NCBI GenBank assembly: GCA_027493295.1
Contig: JAPVWS010000451.1
Span: 1 to 32,871 of the forward strand
Origin: Candidatus Versatilivorator vitaminiformans
GTDB taxonomy: Bacteria > Acidobacteriota > Terriglobia > Versatilivoradales > Versatilivoraceae
Length of the DNA: 32,871 nt
Direction: 5' to 3'
Part shown: positions 1 through 8,541 of the stretch, in pieces
Layout: each line of letters starts with the position of its first letter
Numbering within the stretch: position 1 is the first letter of the stretch
Position numbers and translations under genes: made by a program
The notes under the pieces: model-generated
What the model was told of the DNA's origin: nothing
Seen by the model: only the letters and a program-made list of their open reading frames with translations
Databases searched by the model: none

Positions 1-548
1 GCGGTGCCGCGCATGCCGCCGAAGAAGACGTAGCTCATCACCACCAGCGCCACCAGGCTGCCCCCCATCCAGTAGGGGACCCAGCCCCCGCTGATCGCAT
101 GCAGGATGGTCCCGCCTCCCTTGACCGCGATGATGATGTAGGGGACCAGGAAGAGCGCTTGCAGGGCAAAGATGACCGTTCCGATGTGGCTGCACTCCCA
201 GCGGTCCCGAAACATATGGACGGGGGTCATGAAGCCGTGTTTCTTGCCCAGCGCCCAGGTTCGGGTGCCGATCAGCAGGAGGGTCAGGGGAATGATGAGC
301 GCCGAGGAGGAGCCCATCAGGCCATAAGTGACGATCCCGTTGTTGAAGGCGTGCCCAGAGGCCCCCAGGATGGTGAAGGCGGTCATGTTGGTCCCGAACA
401 GCGAGAAGAGAAAGACGAAGGGACCCAGGGAACGGCCGGCCAGAAAGTAGTCTTCAGCCGCGTGCCTGGAGGCTGCGCGGCGAAAGGCGAAAATTCCGAT
501 GTAGAGAACCAGGGCCAGATAGACCAGCACTACCAGGGTGGGGATCAT
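1..548 (-). CDS. Sodium:solute symporter (SSS family), N-terminal part, runs off the window
   Basis: Reading the minus strand from the ATG at 548 gives an open frame of about 182 residues that runs off the window edge. It starts with a hydrophobic helix and then has the motif [11 protein letters not shown] near residues 36-46, typical of the first loop of SSS transporters. Next come [12 protein letters not shown] and further membrane helices, including [12 protein letters not shown]. The family takes up sugars, amino acids, carboxylates or vitamins with Na+, and the substrate cannot be told here. The start is fixed by a four-base ATGA overlap with the stop of the DUF3311 gene upstream, so the two are probably co-translated. 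Full-length relatives have about 450-550 residues, so two thirds of the gene lie outside the window. Confidence 0.88.
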   Translation of the reverse strand, partial: MIPTLVVLVYLALVLYIGIFAFRRAASRHAAEDYFLAGRSLGPFVFLFSLFGTNMTAFTILGASGHAFNNGIVTYGLMGSSSALIIPLTLLLIGTRTWALGKKHGFMTPVHMFRDRWECSHIGTVIFALQALFLVPYIIIAVKGGGTILHAISGGWVPYWMGGSLVALVVMSYVFFGGMRGT

Positions 549-811
549 GATGGGGTCGGTTTCTCGGAACTGGTGGAGGAAGTGCGCTCGGTGCGATCGG
601 AGTCCTCCTCCAGGTGACCGGGCCAACAGTGCCGGACCAGAAGCCACATGAGGCCGGCCACTGCAAGGGAATAGAGCGCATGGTAAGAGAGGCCTATGGG
701 AATAAAGCCCAGGATCAGCGGATCGGCCTGGCGCCAGAACCAGAAATCCTGGTGGAGGCCATAGAAGACCAGGACGACAAGGGCCAGGATGAATGGGATC
801 TTCCTTTTCAA
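545..811 (-). CDS. DUF3311-type small membrane protein paired with the symporter
   Basis: This 88-residue protein has two predicted membrane helices, near residues 5-20 and 31-60. The second stretch carries the pattern [18 protein letters not shown], which fits the DUF3311 family as I know it. Such proteins sit directly upstream of SSS symporter genes in many bacteria and may be accessory subunits, although their function is not established. The C-terminal tail from about residue 68 is polar and rich in Ser, Thr and Glu. The start is TTG at 811, with only a weak ribosome site, and no ATG fits. The stop overlaps the symporter start by ATGA, which supports a two-gene operon. Confidence 0.75.
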   Translation of the reverse strand: MKRKIPFILALVVLVFYGLHQDFWFWRQADPLILGFIPIGLSYHALYSLAVAGLMWLLVRHCWPGHLEEDSDRTERTSSTSSEKPTPS

Positions 812-865
812 TTTCGATCTGAGCTCAAATTGACCAATCCCGCCGGGGCCGGATCACCCGGGAGC

Positions 866-882
866 GCGGGCGTCTCGCCCGC
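866..882. repeat. Perfect 7-bp hairpin (GCGGGCG / CGCCCGC)
   Basis: GCGGGCG at 866-872 and CGCCCGC at 876-882 form a perfect stem with a three-base TCT loop. It lies in the 162-bp gap between the end of the 172-residue hypothetical gene and the start of the DUF3311 gene, both on the minus strand. No T-run follows on either strand, so a canonical intrinsic terminator is doubtful. A REP-like dispersed hairpin is equally possible. I see nothing else in this gap. Confidence 0.4.
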
Positions 883-973
883 ATACGCAAGCCGCTCATT
901 GTAGCATCCGGTTGGCAACGGGGCAGGGCCGAGTTCATGGCGGTGGAAAAGCTCGGCGTCCCGGGTCGCCGCC

Positions 974-1492
974 TCACTTGCCGAAATCCAGGGTCGTCTT
1001 CGAAGCGAACCGGCGATAGTTCATCCACTTGTTTTCGCTTTGGTTGATCCAGCCGCGTCTTCCCACCAGAACGTCCCTGGATCTGAGCGGCAGCCAGTGA
1101 GTGTTCCCTTCGATGTCCACGGGGCCGTAGTCGATCCGAAAGCGTGCCTGCCGGACCGGAAAATCGGCCGGGACGCCAAAGATCCGCTTACCCACGATGC
1201 GCAGCACCACCGCAGAATCCTTGGCGATGTGGATGTGTCCTTCATAGCCGACCCGGACGAAATTCTGCAGGGTGCCGTCATACAGGACGCCCTTATACAA
1301 CGGGTAGCCGGACGGATGGCTGACGGCAAACACAACCGCCGGCTGCCCGTCGATCAGGATGTCTCCCTCGTGGAGAAACCGCGCGGGCGAACCTGGCTGG
1401 AAGAGAGCCTGCAATGTACTGCCGAACTCTCCTATGCCGCTGATTTCTCGAACGTGTCTTTGGGAGGGTTTCCCATCCACGGTGAGAGTCAT
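974..1492 (-). CDS. Truncated member of an unnamed acidobacterial-type protein family
   Basis: The 172-residue product shows a chain of motifs that I recall from a large unnamed family in Acidobacteria: VDGKP near residue 5, GIGEFGSTL near 19-27, ALFQPGSPARF, GYEGHIHI, VLRIVG, PADFPV, IDYGPVDIEG, and a closing NYRRF..KTTLDFG. Relatives I remember are longer, with a signal peptide and roughly 100 or more residues before the VDGKP part. This copy starts almost at that point, so it looks N-terminally truncated. No signal peptide is visible. The ATG at 1492 overlaps the stop of the ankyrin gene by ATGA, so it is probably translated by coupling. The function is unknown, and the family assignment is from memory. 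Confidence 0.6.
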   Translation of the reverse strand: MTLTVDGKPSQRHVREISGIGEFGSTLQALFQPGSPARFLHEGDILIDGQPAVVFAVSHPSGYPLYKGVLYDGTLQNFVRVGYEGHIHIAKDSAVVLRIVGKRIFGVPADFPVRQARFRIDYGPVDIEGNTHWLPLRSRDVLVGRRGWINQSENKWMNYRRFASKTTLDFGK

Positions 1493-1734
1493 ATAGGATC
1501 CGCCCCTTTCTCCAACAGCAGTCTGGAGATTTCAAGGTGGCCTTGGCGGGCAGCGAGATGCAGGGGGGTGAGTTTGTCCGGGTTCTTGCGGTTAAGATCG
1601 ACTCCCTTGTCGAGTTCAACACGCACCGATGCTGCGTCTCCCTCCGAGACGGCCCGGTGCAGCCGATCGGAAGGCGGGTCCGATGCGGCCGCGGCAAGAG
1701 AGAGAGAAATGAGGATGTTGAAAATGCCACTCAT
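1489..1734 (-). CDS. Small exported ankyrin-repeat protein
   Basis: The 81-residue protein begins with a hydrophobic segment (residues 4-17, ending in AAAAS) that reads as a signal peptide. About two ankyrin repeats follow: DRLHRAVSEGDAASVRVELD near 23-42, then TPLHLAARQGHLEISRLLLEKGAD near 55-78. It stops right after the GADP turn, where further repeats would normally follow, so it may be a shortened gene. I chose the ATG at 1734 rather than a start at 1800 because it places the signal peptide at the N-terminus. Its stop overlaps the next gene's start. Ankyrin repeats mediate protein contacts, and no partner can be named. Confidence 0.65.
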   Translation of the reverse strand: MSGIFNILISLSLAAAASDPPSDRLHRAVSEGDAASVRVELDKGVDLNRKNPDKLTPLHLAARQGHLEISRLLLEKGADPI

Positions 1735-1824
1735 AGACCCGACCTTGCAAGTTGCTAAGGATAGATGCTGTCTCAGAATATCGCAAAGTTGCTCCGTCAA
1801 GGAGCCTCGTCGGTTCTCACTGGA

Positions 1825-1858
1825 GCCTCTCAGGAGGCATTGTGTATGATTTTGTCAT
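1825..1858 (+). promoter_or_regulatory. Candidate operator/promoter of the antitoxin gene
   Basis: Upstream of the antitoxin start lie a small inverted repeat (GCCTC at 1825-1829, GAGGC at 1834-1838) and a second one, ATGA-N5-TCAT, at 1846-1858. The second overlaps TATGAT (1845-1850), which could be a -10 box. Antitoxins of this family usually bind palindromes over their own promoter. The repeats are short and no good -35 box is visible, so this is weak. Confidence 0.3.
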
Positions 1859-1882
1859 GCAGGAAACCAAGGGGAATCGACT

Positions 1883-2146
1883 ATGCCAGCGAATCAACTC
1901 GTTCAAGCGCGCATTGACGGAGCCATCAAGGAAGAGGCAGCCGCGGTGCTGGCTGCAATGGGCCTGACCGTGTCCGATGCCGTACGGTTGTTGCTGACCA
2001 GGATTGCGCGGGAAAAGGCACTGCCGTTTGCACCGCTGACTCCAAACACTGTCACCATCGAGGCAATGAAGGAGGCCCGCAAGGGTGGCATGTCTCAATT
2101 CGACAGCGTGGGTGCGCTCATGGACGATCTGAATGCGAATGATTGA
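1883..2146 (+). CDS. RelB/DinJ-family antitoxin
   Basis: The 87-residue protein has the layout of RelB/DinJ antitoxins. An N-terminal ribbon-helix-helix DNA-binding part (residues 1-45) includes VQARIDGAIKEEAAAVLAAMG and TVSDAVRLLLTRIA. It is followed by the PF.P.TPN linker and a C-terminal toxin-binding segment around EAMKEARKGG. Such proteins neutralise a RelE/YafQ-type ribosome-dependent mRNase and repress their own operon. A GGGGA ribosome site lies 5-9 bases before the ATG. The stop overlaps the start of the toxin remnant, as in intact dinJ-yafQ operons. The gene itself looks complete. Confidence 0.85.
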   Translation: MPANQLVQARIDGAIKEEAAAVLAAMGLTVSDAVRLLLTRIAREKALPFAPLTPNTVTIEAMKEARKGGMSQFDSVGALMDDLNAND

Positions 2147-2411
2147 GCGCACCAGTCAGTTCAAACGGGATTACAGGCGTGAGTTGAAGGCCCGACACCG
2201 GACGTCGCTGGATGCCGTCTTGGTTCCCGTCCTGGTCGGGTTGGCAAATGACCAGTCGCTGGATTCTCGATACCACGACCATATGTCACAAGAGGTTGGA
2301 AGGGAATCGGACATCGATTCCCGCCAGGCAAACCGCCCCAACACCTTCATTGCTAATGGATTAGCGAACCGCCGATCCAATTTACTCCAGCCATTCAAGA
2401 GCGTCGCCTAG
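2133..2411 (+). pseudogene. YafQ-like toxin, catalytic C-terminal half lost
   Basis: The first 50 or so residues match the N-terminal half of YafQ-type toxins: IERTSQFKRDYRRELK, then VLVPVLVGLANDQSLDSRYHDH. After about position 2283 the similarity stops. The YafQ part with the second half of the active site (W-K-x-x-R-D-x-H, PDW.LIY and the C-terminal His/Phe) is absent, replaced by unrelated sequence that happens to stay open to 2411. The first conserved active-site His may be the one in YHDH. The ATG at 2139, six bases inside the frame, is an equally good start. The product is most likely inactive as an mRNase. The foreign tail overlaps the 3' end of the convergent gene by about 30 bp. Confidence 0.7.
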
Positions 2412-3140
2412 TTGCCCCATGCTTACGTGTGCACCCTGAACGGGTAGTCTTCGTAAATCAAGCCGAAGACCTTCCCGCATCACAGCCCTCCGGGCGTGGC
2501 GGCGGAGTCGTTCCGAACTTGATTCCTCAAACAGTGGAGGGGCTGGCGCTTCTTCCGAAGCATTCGTGTCTGAACTCTCCTCCTTGTCTGTGGGTTTCGG
2601 CATCCTGGCGCCGGGCGAATCGGGCACGATTTTGATGAGGGTGACGTCCTTGGGACGAAGAGCCCGGTTCACCAATATGGCAACTGCCGTGGAGATGGCT
2701 ATACTCGCCGCGTAGCTGCCATAGTACTTGTCGCCGGGTTCACCGGCTTCGGTTCCGGCAATTGCGACCATGCTCCCCATCATGGTTCCGACGAACGATC
2801 CCACGGTCGCGGCGACCCGTATCCCTTTATTCTCCTTGAGCCCTCGGACCTCGATTCGAGAGACGGCTTCGATGGGGATCCGAATCTCGCCCTTGGGGTA
2901 ATCGGTTGGACTGCTGCTGTTTTTGACGTTGAAGACAAGCGAAGCAGCGTCCACGCTTCTGATTCGTCCCTCTACCCGCGCGTCTTCTGCGATTTGAAGT
3001 GTGACCAATTTGGCGCCGATCAAGTCTTTCAGCTCGCCCGACCGGACTTCCAGAGGCTTTTCCTGATCCGATCCTGGCAAATTGCTGCTTAGCACCAGAA
3101 AGACGACCAAGGAACCAATGGCTCGACGTAAAGTTGTCAC
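2382..3140 (-). CDS. Putative exported protein with a glycine-rich hydrophobic segment
   Basis: I do not recognise a named family. From the GTG at 3140 the protein has 252 residues. It opens with a basic N-terminus and hydrophobic segment (residues 5-20) that reads as a signal peptide. A beta-rich part (about 30-100) follows with SGELKDLIGAKLVTLQI and IPIEAVSRIEV, resembling proteins that describe surface or regulatory 'functional distance' values. Two glycine/alanine-rich hydrophobic stretches (about 109-130 and 140-160) come next, then a polar Ser/Glu/Pro-rich region and a very Arg-rich tail. The GTG start has a GGAGGG site at 3145-3150, whereas the longer frame from 3191 lacks one. The Arg-rich tail may be read through in a shifted frame. 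Confidence 0.55.
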   Translation of the reverse strand: MTTLRRAIGSLVVFLVLSSNLPGSDQEKPLEVRSGELKDLIGAKLVTLQIAEDARVEGRIRSVDAASLVFNVKNSSSPTDYPKGEIRIPIEAVSRIEVRGLKENKGIRVAATVGSFVGTMMGSMVAIAGTEAGEPGDKYYGSYAASIAISTAVAILVNRALRPKDVTLIKIVPDSPGARMPKPTDKEESSDTNASEEAPAPPLFEESSSERLRRHARRAVMREGLRLDLRRLPVQGAHVSMGQLGDALEWLE

Positions 3141-3466
3141 AGGACCCTCCGGTAATTCATCCTCTCGATTGCCTGAACGTCCCCAAATCACTGCGCCCAG
3201 TCGGTCAGGCTAGCATTTCCCGACTCTCAACATATCAGAACCATGGCTCGAGTGGAAAAGCGTGGATGCTTCCGGACGTGAGACTGCTACAGCACAAGTA
3301 CAGAGCACAAACCGCCAAGGGACTTGCGGCCTGAATGCCGAATGTAGGAAGATCACCGGGCGATTTGCGATTTTCAATCGGTGGGCGGTCGGCTGATCAC
3401 AATTGTTCCGGTGTTGCTGGTGTCATTGCTATAGCCCGGGAAGCAAGTCCAGACGAGAAATTCTTC
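3141..3466. other. Divergent intergenic region before the TRAP genes
   Basis: No convincing gene lies here. It separates the minus-strand exported protein from the plus-strand TAXI lipoprotein gene, so promoters for both are expected. The best plus-strand candidate is an extended -10 element, TGCTATAGC at 3427-3435, about 30 bases before the ATG. I found no matching -35 box at normal spacing. No strong hairpin or repeat is visible. Confidence 0.4.
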
Positions 3467-4675
3467 ATGAGGCAAGAAACCAAACGATGGCTGTCGGGCG
3501 GTTTGCTGGTGGCTCTGGGTCTGGGAGCCGTGGCCTGCCAACAGGGTGAAGGGCACCGTTTCCTCAGTCTGGGGACGGCTCCGGTGGGGGGCACCTTTCC
3601 GGTAGTAGGCGGGGCCATTGCCGAAGTGCTTAACCTGCACCGGGGTTCCCACAATTGGAAAGTGCAGATCAAGGGAAGTAAGGGCAGCCAGGAAAATATC
3701 CGCCGTCTGGCCAGCGGCCAGTTCGAGCTGGGAATGAGCAACTCGGCCATAAGCTACTTTGCCAGCCAGGGCAGTTCGAGCTGGCAGACGGAAGGCAGCT
3801 ATGACGTGCAGGCCGTTTGCACACTGGCCCCCCTGGTGGCCATGTTTGTCACCAAGCGGGATTCCGGCATTCGCGCCATAGGCGATCTGAAGGGAAGGCG
3901 GGTGGTGATCGGGCCGGCCGGAGCGGGATTCGAGATGTTCGTGATGCCAATCCTGGAAGCTCACGGCGTAGCCGCAGACTCTTTCAGCGCCATCTATGCG
4001 CCGCAGGGCGTGGCCGTCGAAATGCTTGGCGACGGGGCTGTCGATGCGGCCTTTCTGGGCGGGGCCCTGCCTGCCCAGTCGATCATCCAGGCTTCCGGAT
4101 CGTTCCAGGTCTACGTGATTCCCTTCGATCCCAGGGTCCGGGGCCAGTTGATCCGGGACTATGCCTTCTTCAAGCCCATTCCCCACGCCCTGGTCAAGTC
4201 GAGGTATCCGAAGATATTGCGCTATGAGCTGGAGGACCGCATCGCTCAAATGAGCCGAGAGGAAGCCCTGTCCTTCATCCTGGACCAGGGACTGAGGGTG
4301 CCGGGAGCGGAATCGATGGAACTTGACGCGCTGCGCAAGGCCCTCGTCGGAGCCCGTTTCGGTTGGCTGAACGTGGGCTCGATGCAAGTGGTGACTCATA
4401 AAAGCACCGACAAGCAGTTGATTCGAAAACTCTTGGAAGTCTTGTGGGAGCAGCGGGAGGAGTTGGCCCGCAGGCATCCGGCCCTGGGATTTCTTCAACT
4501 CAGGTCGGTGCCGCTTCCCGGCGGACAGAAACGGCTGATTCAGGGCGCCGTCCTCTATACCGGGATCCCGTTTCATCCCGGAGCCGTAGAGTTCTATGAG
4601 AGTCACCCGGAGATCGGCTTCCGGCCCAACCCCGCCAACCGGGTCCCACGGCCGCCCCAGCCGGCGTCCGACTGA
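3467..4675 (+). CDS. TAXI-family TRAP transporter solute-binding lipoprotein
   Basis: The 402-residue protein starts with a signal peptide ending in GAVAC at residue 24, a plausible if imperfect lipobox, so it is probably a lipid-anchored periplasmic receptor. The mature part begins with LGTAPVGGTFPVVGGAIAEVLN, the hallmark of TAXI receptors. It continues with SQENIRRLASGQFELGMSNSAI, DLKGRRVVIGPAGAGFEMF and GDGAVDAAFLGGALPAQSI. TAXI receptors deliver small acids or amino acids to a fused TRAP permease, encoded 87 bp downstream. The substrate is not identifiable. I chose the ATG at 3467 because it puts the signal peptide at the start; its ribosome site is weak. The C-terminus is proline-rich. 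Confidence 0.9.
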   Translation: MRQETKRWLSGGLLVALGLGAVACQQGEGHRFLSLGTAPVGGTFPVVGGAIAEVLNLHRGSHNWKVQIKGSKGSQENIRRLASGQFELGMSNSAISYFASQGSSSWQTEGSYDVQAVCTLAPLVAMFVTKRDSGIRAIGDLKGRRVVIGPAGAGFEMFVMPILEAHGVAADSFSAIYAPQGVAVEMLGDGAVDAAFLGGALPAQSIIQASGSFQVYVIPFDPRVRGQLIRDYAFFKPIPHALVKSRYPKILRYELEDRIAQMSREEALSFILDQGLRVPGAESMELDALRKALVGARFGWLNVGSMQVVTHKSTDKQLIRKLLEVLWEQREELARRHPALGFLQLRSVPLPGGQKRLIQGAVLYTGIPFHPGAVEFYESHPEIGFRPNPANRVPRPPQPASD

Positions 4676-4762
4676 AGGTTGCCGGGCCTGACCGGCCCAT
4701 GATCCGCTGTGCCCGGCGTACGGGCCGTTCTCGACCCGGTTCCGCACTAGAAAGGTTGGCTC

Positions 4763-6997
4763 ATGTTCGAGCCCGTTAGCAAGCGGCTGATTCCCCTCCT
4801 GAGTGCGGTCCTGTGCCTCTACACGCTGACCGAGGTCAACTTTCCCCGGCTGCGTCCGCAGTCCCAGTTGGCCCTGTTCGTCATGCTGGGGCTGGTGCTT
4901 TGCTTTCTCGGCACCCCGGCCCGTGAACGCTGGCGGGACTGCCGGGTCGCCCGCCTGGGCGATTTGGCCTTGGCCATCGCCAGCATCGCGGCTTGCGGTT
5001 ACGTGGTGCTGATGACGGAGCCGCTCTTTCACGGGTGGTTCCCCGACCTCTGGCCCTACGGGAAATCGCTGGGAAACCGCGCCGGTATCGAAGGACCTGC
5101 CGACTTTGTGCTGGGCGCGGTCGGCTTGTTGCTGGTGTTGGAAGCCACGCGCCGCTCCATTGGCTGGGTGGTGCCGGCGCTGGCGCTCCTCTTCCTGGCG
5201 CACAGCTATTACGGGCACCTGGCCCACCAGAACCTCCTGCCCGATCTGCCGGGCTGGCTGCTGCCGCATGCCGGCCAGGATGCCGCCTACCTGGTGAGCA
5301 CGACCTTTTCGCAGTCTTTGGGCGTGTTCGGTCCGGCGGCCGGCGTCATGTTCAAGTATGTCTTCCTGTTCGTCATCTTCGGAGCCTTTCTGGAGATGTC
5401 GGGAGCAACCCGGTTCATCATCGATTTCGCTCAAAAAGTGTTCGGCGGCACGCCGGGCGGACCGGCCAAGGTGGCCGTTCTGGGCAGCGGGCTGATGGGG
5501 TCCCTCTCGGGCAGCGCCGTCGCCAACGCGGTGACCACCGGCACCTTTACCATCCCCATGATGCGTCACGCCGGGTTCGAAAGGCACGTGGCCGGAGGCA
5601 TCACGGCCGCGGCGGCCTCAGGGGGAGCGCTGGTGCCTCCCGTCATGGGAGCCGGTGCCTACATGATGCTGGAGCTGGTTCAGCCCCAGGTGACCTTCCT
5701 GCAGGTAGCCAAGGCGGCCCTGATTCCCGCCATCCTCTACTATCTGTCCATTTTCCTGATCGTGCATTTCTACGCCCGGCGGGCCGGAGCGGTTGCGGCC
5801 GACCGAGGGCCGGCACGCCCGGTCTCCCGGTTTCAGGGACTGGTCTTCTTTTCGGCCCTGGGGACGCTGATCCTCTTCCTGCTGATGGGCTTCACCCCCT
5901 TCAAGGCGGTGAGCGGGTCCCTGGTGGTGATTCTGCTGCTGAGCATGGCCGGCCCCGGGGCCGGTCTGAGCGCAGCCCCACGCCGGTCGGCGCTTTCCGC
6001 CTTCGCCCTGGTGGTGGTCCTGCATCAGGCGGTTCTTGCCCAGGCCCCGGCCGTGCCCAAGCTGCGTCTCTATGCCGAGTCGCTCATCAACTCCTGCCTG
6101 GTGGGCATGTTCGGACTGCTGCTGTTTGCCCTGCTTCACCCCCGGTTGAGGCCGTCCATCCTGGAAGCGCTGGTCAAGGCGGCCAGGAACGGGGTGGCCC
6201 TGATCGCCGCCAGTGCCTGCGTGGGGATCATCATCGGTGTGGTCCAATCGACGGGAGTCGCCACCGACTTCAGCAATGTCATCAAGGGCGTGGTGGAATC
6301 CAGCCTGCTGCTGGCCCTGGTGGGAATCATGATCTGTTCCATCATCCTGGGCATGGGGGTGCCTTCGGTGGTCTGCTACCTGCTGATGGCCACCCTGATG
6401 GGCTCGCTGCTGGAACAGATGGGCGTGCAGCCCCTGGCGGCCCATCTGTTCATCTTCTATTTCGGTATGATGTCGATGGTGACCCCACCGGTGGCGCTGG
6501 CCGCCTATGCCAGCGCCTCCATCGCCAAGGCCAGGATCATGAAGACGGCCCTGGCTTCCTTCCGTTTCGCCCTGGTGGGCTTCACCTTGCCCTTCATGTT
6601 CGTCTACCGTCCCGAGCTGTTGCTGCTGGTGCCGCGGGATACCAGCACCCGCCTCAGCGACCGGATCACCTCCAACGCCTCCCTGGATCTGACCCGGCTT
6701 GGAAATCTGTGGGAACTGGGCCTGGAGGTGGGCACGGCCATTCTGGGAATCTTTGCGCTGGCGGCCGCCATCGCCGGCTATCTCAGGCGGCCCCTGCGGC
6801 TGGATCATCGCTTGATCCTGTTCGCCGCTGCCGCCTGCCTGCTGTCCCCGGAACTGGAGGTTCAGGGCTACAACCTGGGCCCCGGTCTGAACCTGGGAGC
6901 AGCCGTTGCCCTGGCAGGAGTGGTCGTGGCCAACCGGTGGTGGGCGGGGCCTGAGCCGGTTTCCGCCAGTGAGCCTGACGAAGGCCTGGAGGAATGA
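4763..6997 (+). CDS. TRAP transporter fused permease (4TM/12TM type)
   Basis: This 744-residue membrane protein has the arrangement of fused TRAP permeases that work with TAXI receptors. About four N-terminal helices correspond to DctQ, and a long DctM-like part follows. Typical motifs are SLSGSAVANAVTTGTFTIPMM (around residue 250) and SGGALVPPVMGAGAYMM (around 290). Later come GMGVPSVVCYLLMA and FGMMSMVTPPVALAAYASA in the C-terminal half. It drives Na+- or H+-coupled uptake across the inner membrane. The last ~120 residues add extra hydrophobic segments with LSPELEVQGYNLG. A GAAAGG ribosome site precedes the ATG. It forms an operon with the receptor gene upstream. Confidence 0.92.
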   Translation: MFEPVSKRLIPLLSAVLCLYTLTEVNFPRLRPQSQLALFVMLGLVLCFLGTPARERWRDCRVARLGDLALAIASIAACGYVVLMTEPLFHGWFPDLWPYGKSLGNRAGIEGPADFVLGAVGLLLVLEATRRSIGWVVPALALLFLAHSYYGHLAHQNLLPDLPGWLLPHAGQDAAYLVSTTFSQSLGVFGPAAGVMFKYVFLFVIFGAFLEMSGATRFIIDFAQKVFGGTPGGPAKVAVLGSGLMGSLSGSAVANAVTTGTFTIPMMRHAGFERHVAGGITAAAASGGALVPPVMGAGAYMMLELVQPQVTFLQVAKAALIPAILYYLSIFLIVHFYARRAGAVAADRGPARPVSRFQGLVFFSALGTLILFLLMGFTPFKAVSGSLVVILLLSMAGPGAGLSAAPRRSALSAFALVVVLHQAVLAQAPAVPKLRLYAESLINSCLVGMFGLLLFALLHPRLRPSILEALVKAARNGVALIAASACVGIIIGVVQSTGVATDFSNVIKGVVESSLLLALVGIMICSIILGMGVPSVVCYLLMATLMGSLLEQMGVQPLAAHLFIFYFGMMSMVTPPVALAAYASASIAKARIMKTALASFRFALVGFTLPFMFVYRPELLLLVPRDTSTRLSDRITSNASLDLTRLGNLWELGLEVGTAILGIFALAAAIAGYLRRPLRLDHRLILFAAAACLLSPELEVQGYNLGPGLNLGAAVALAGVVVANRWWAGPEPVSASEPDEGLEE

Positions 6998-7135
6998 CCA
7001 CGCGGGAATATCCGTTGCCGCTGTCGAAAGTACTCGGCCTCCCTGAGCGCCCTCACCCTTCCGCCTCACCCTGTCCTCTGGACATCGAAATCCCCGCCGG
7101 CGCTCGGGTGACGCAGCCGTGTGCGGCCGACTGAA

Positions 7136-7163
7136 TTGCAATCGGCGGGAGCCGTGCTAAAAT
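7136..7163 (+). promoter_or_regulatory. Candidate sigma-70-type promoter for the radical SAM/halogenase genes
   Basis: TTGCAA (7136-7141, four of six consensus bases) and TAAAAT (7158-7163, five of six) are 16 bases apart. Transcription would start near 7170, leaving a leader of about 37 bases before the ATG at 7207. It lies in the 209-bp gap after the TRAP permease, so it would make the downstream gene group independent of the TRAP operon. Judged by eye only. Confidence 0.45.
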
Positions 7164-7206
7164 GTTGATTCGGAAGGAACAGAGCCTGTGCAGGGTGAGG
7201 TAATTC

Positions 7207-8538
<1,332 letters not shown>

Positions 8539-8541
8539 TCC

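Noticed and set aside
3374-5587. Long minus-strand open frame of 737 codons opposite the TRAP genes
   Set aside because: It lies opposite two well-supported genes, its translation is rich in Gln, Gly, His and Arg, and it has no family motifs. It is a shadow of the high-GC codon bias. The same holds for 5618-7141 and 7066-9225 on the minus strand.
4993-6954. Plus-strand open frame of 653 codons inside the TRAP permease
   Set aside because: It overlaps the permease in another frame and is Gly/Arg/Pro-rich without membrane helices. The permease frame has the TRAP motifs.
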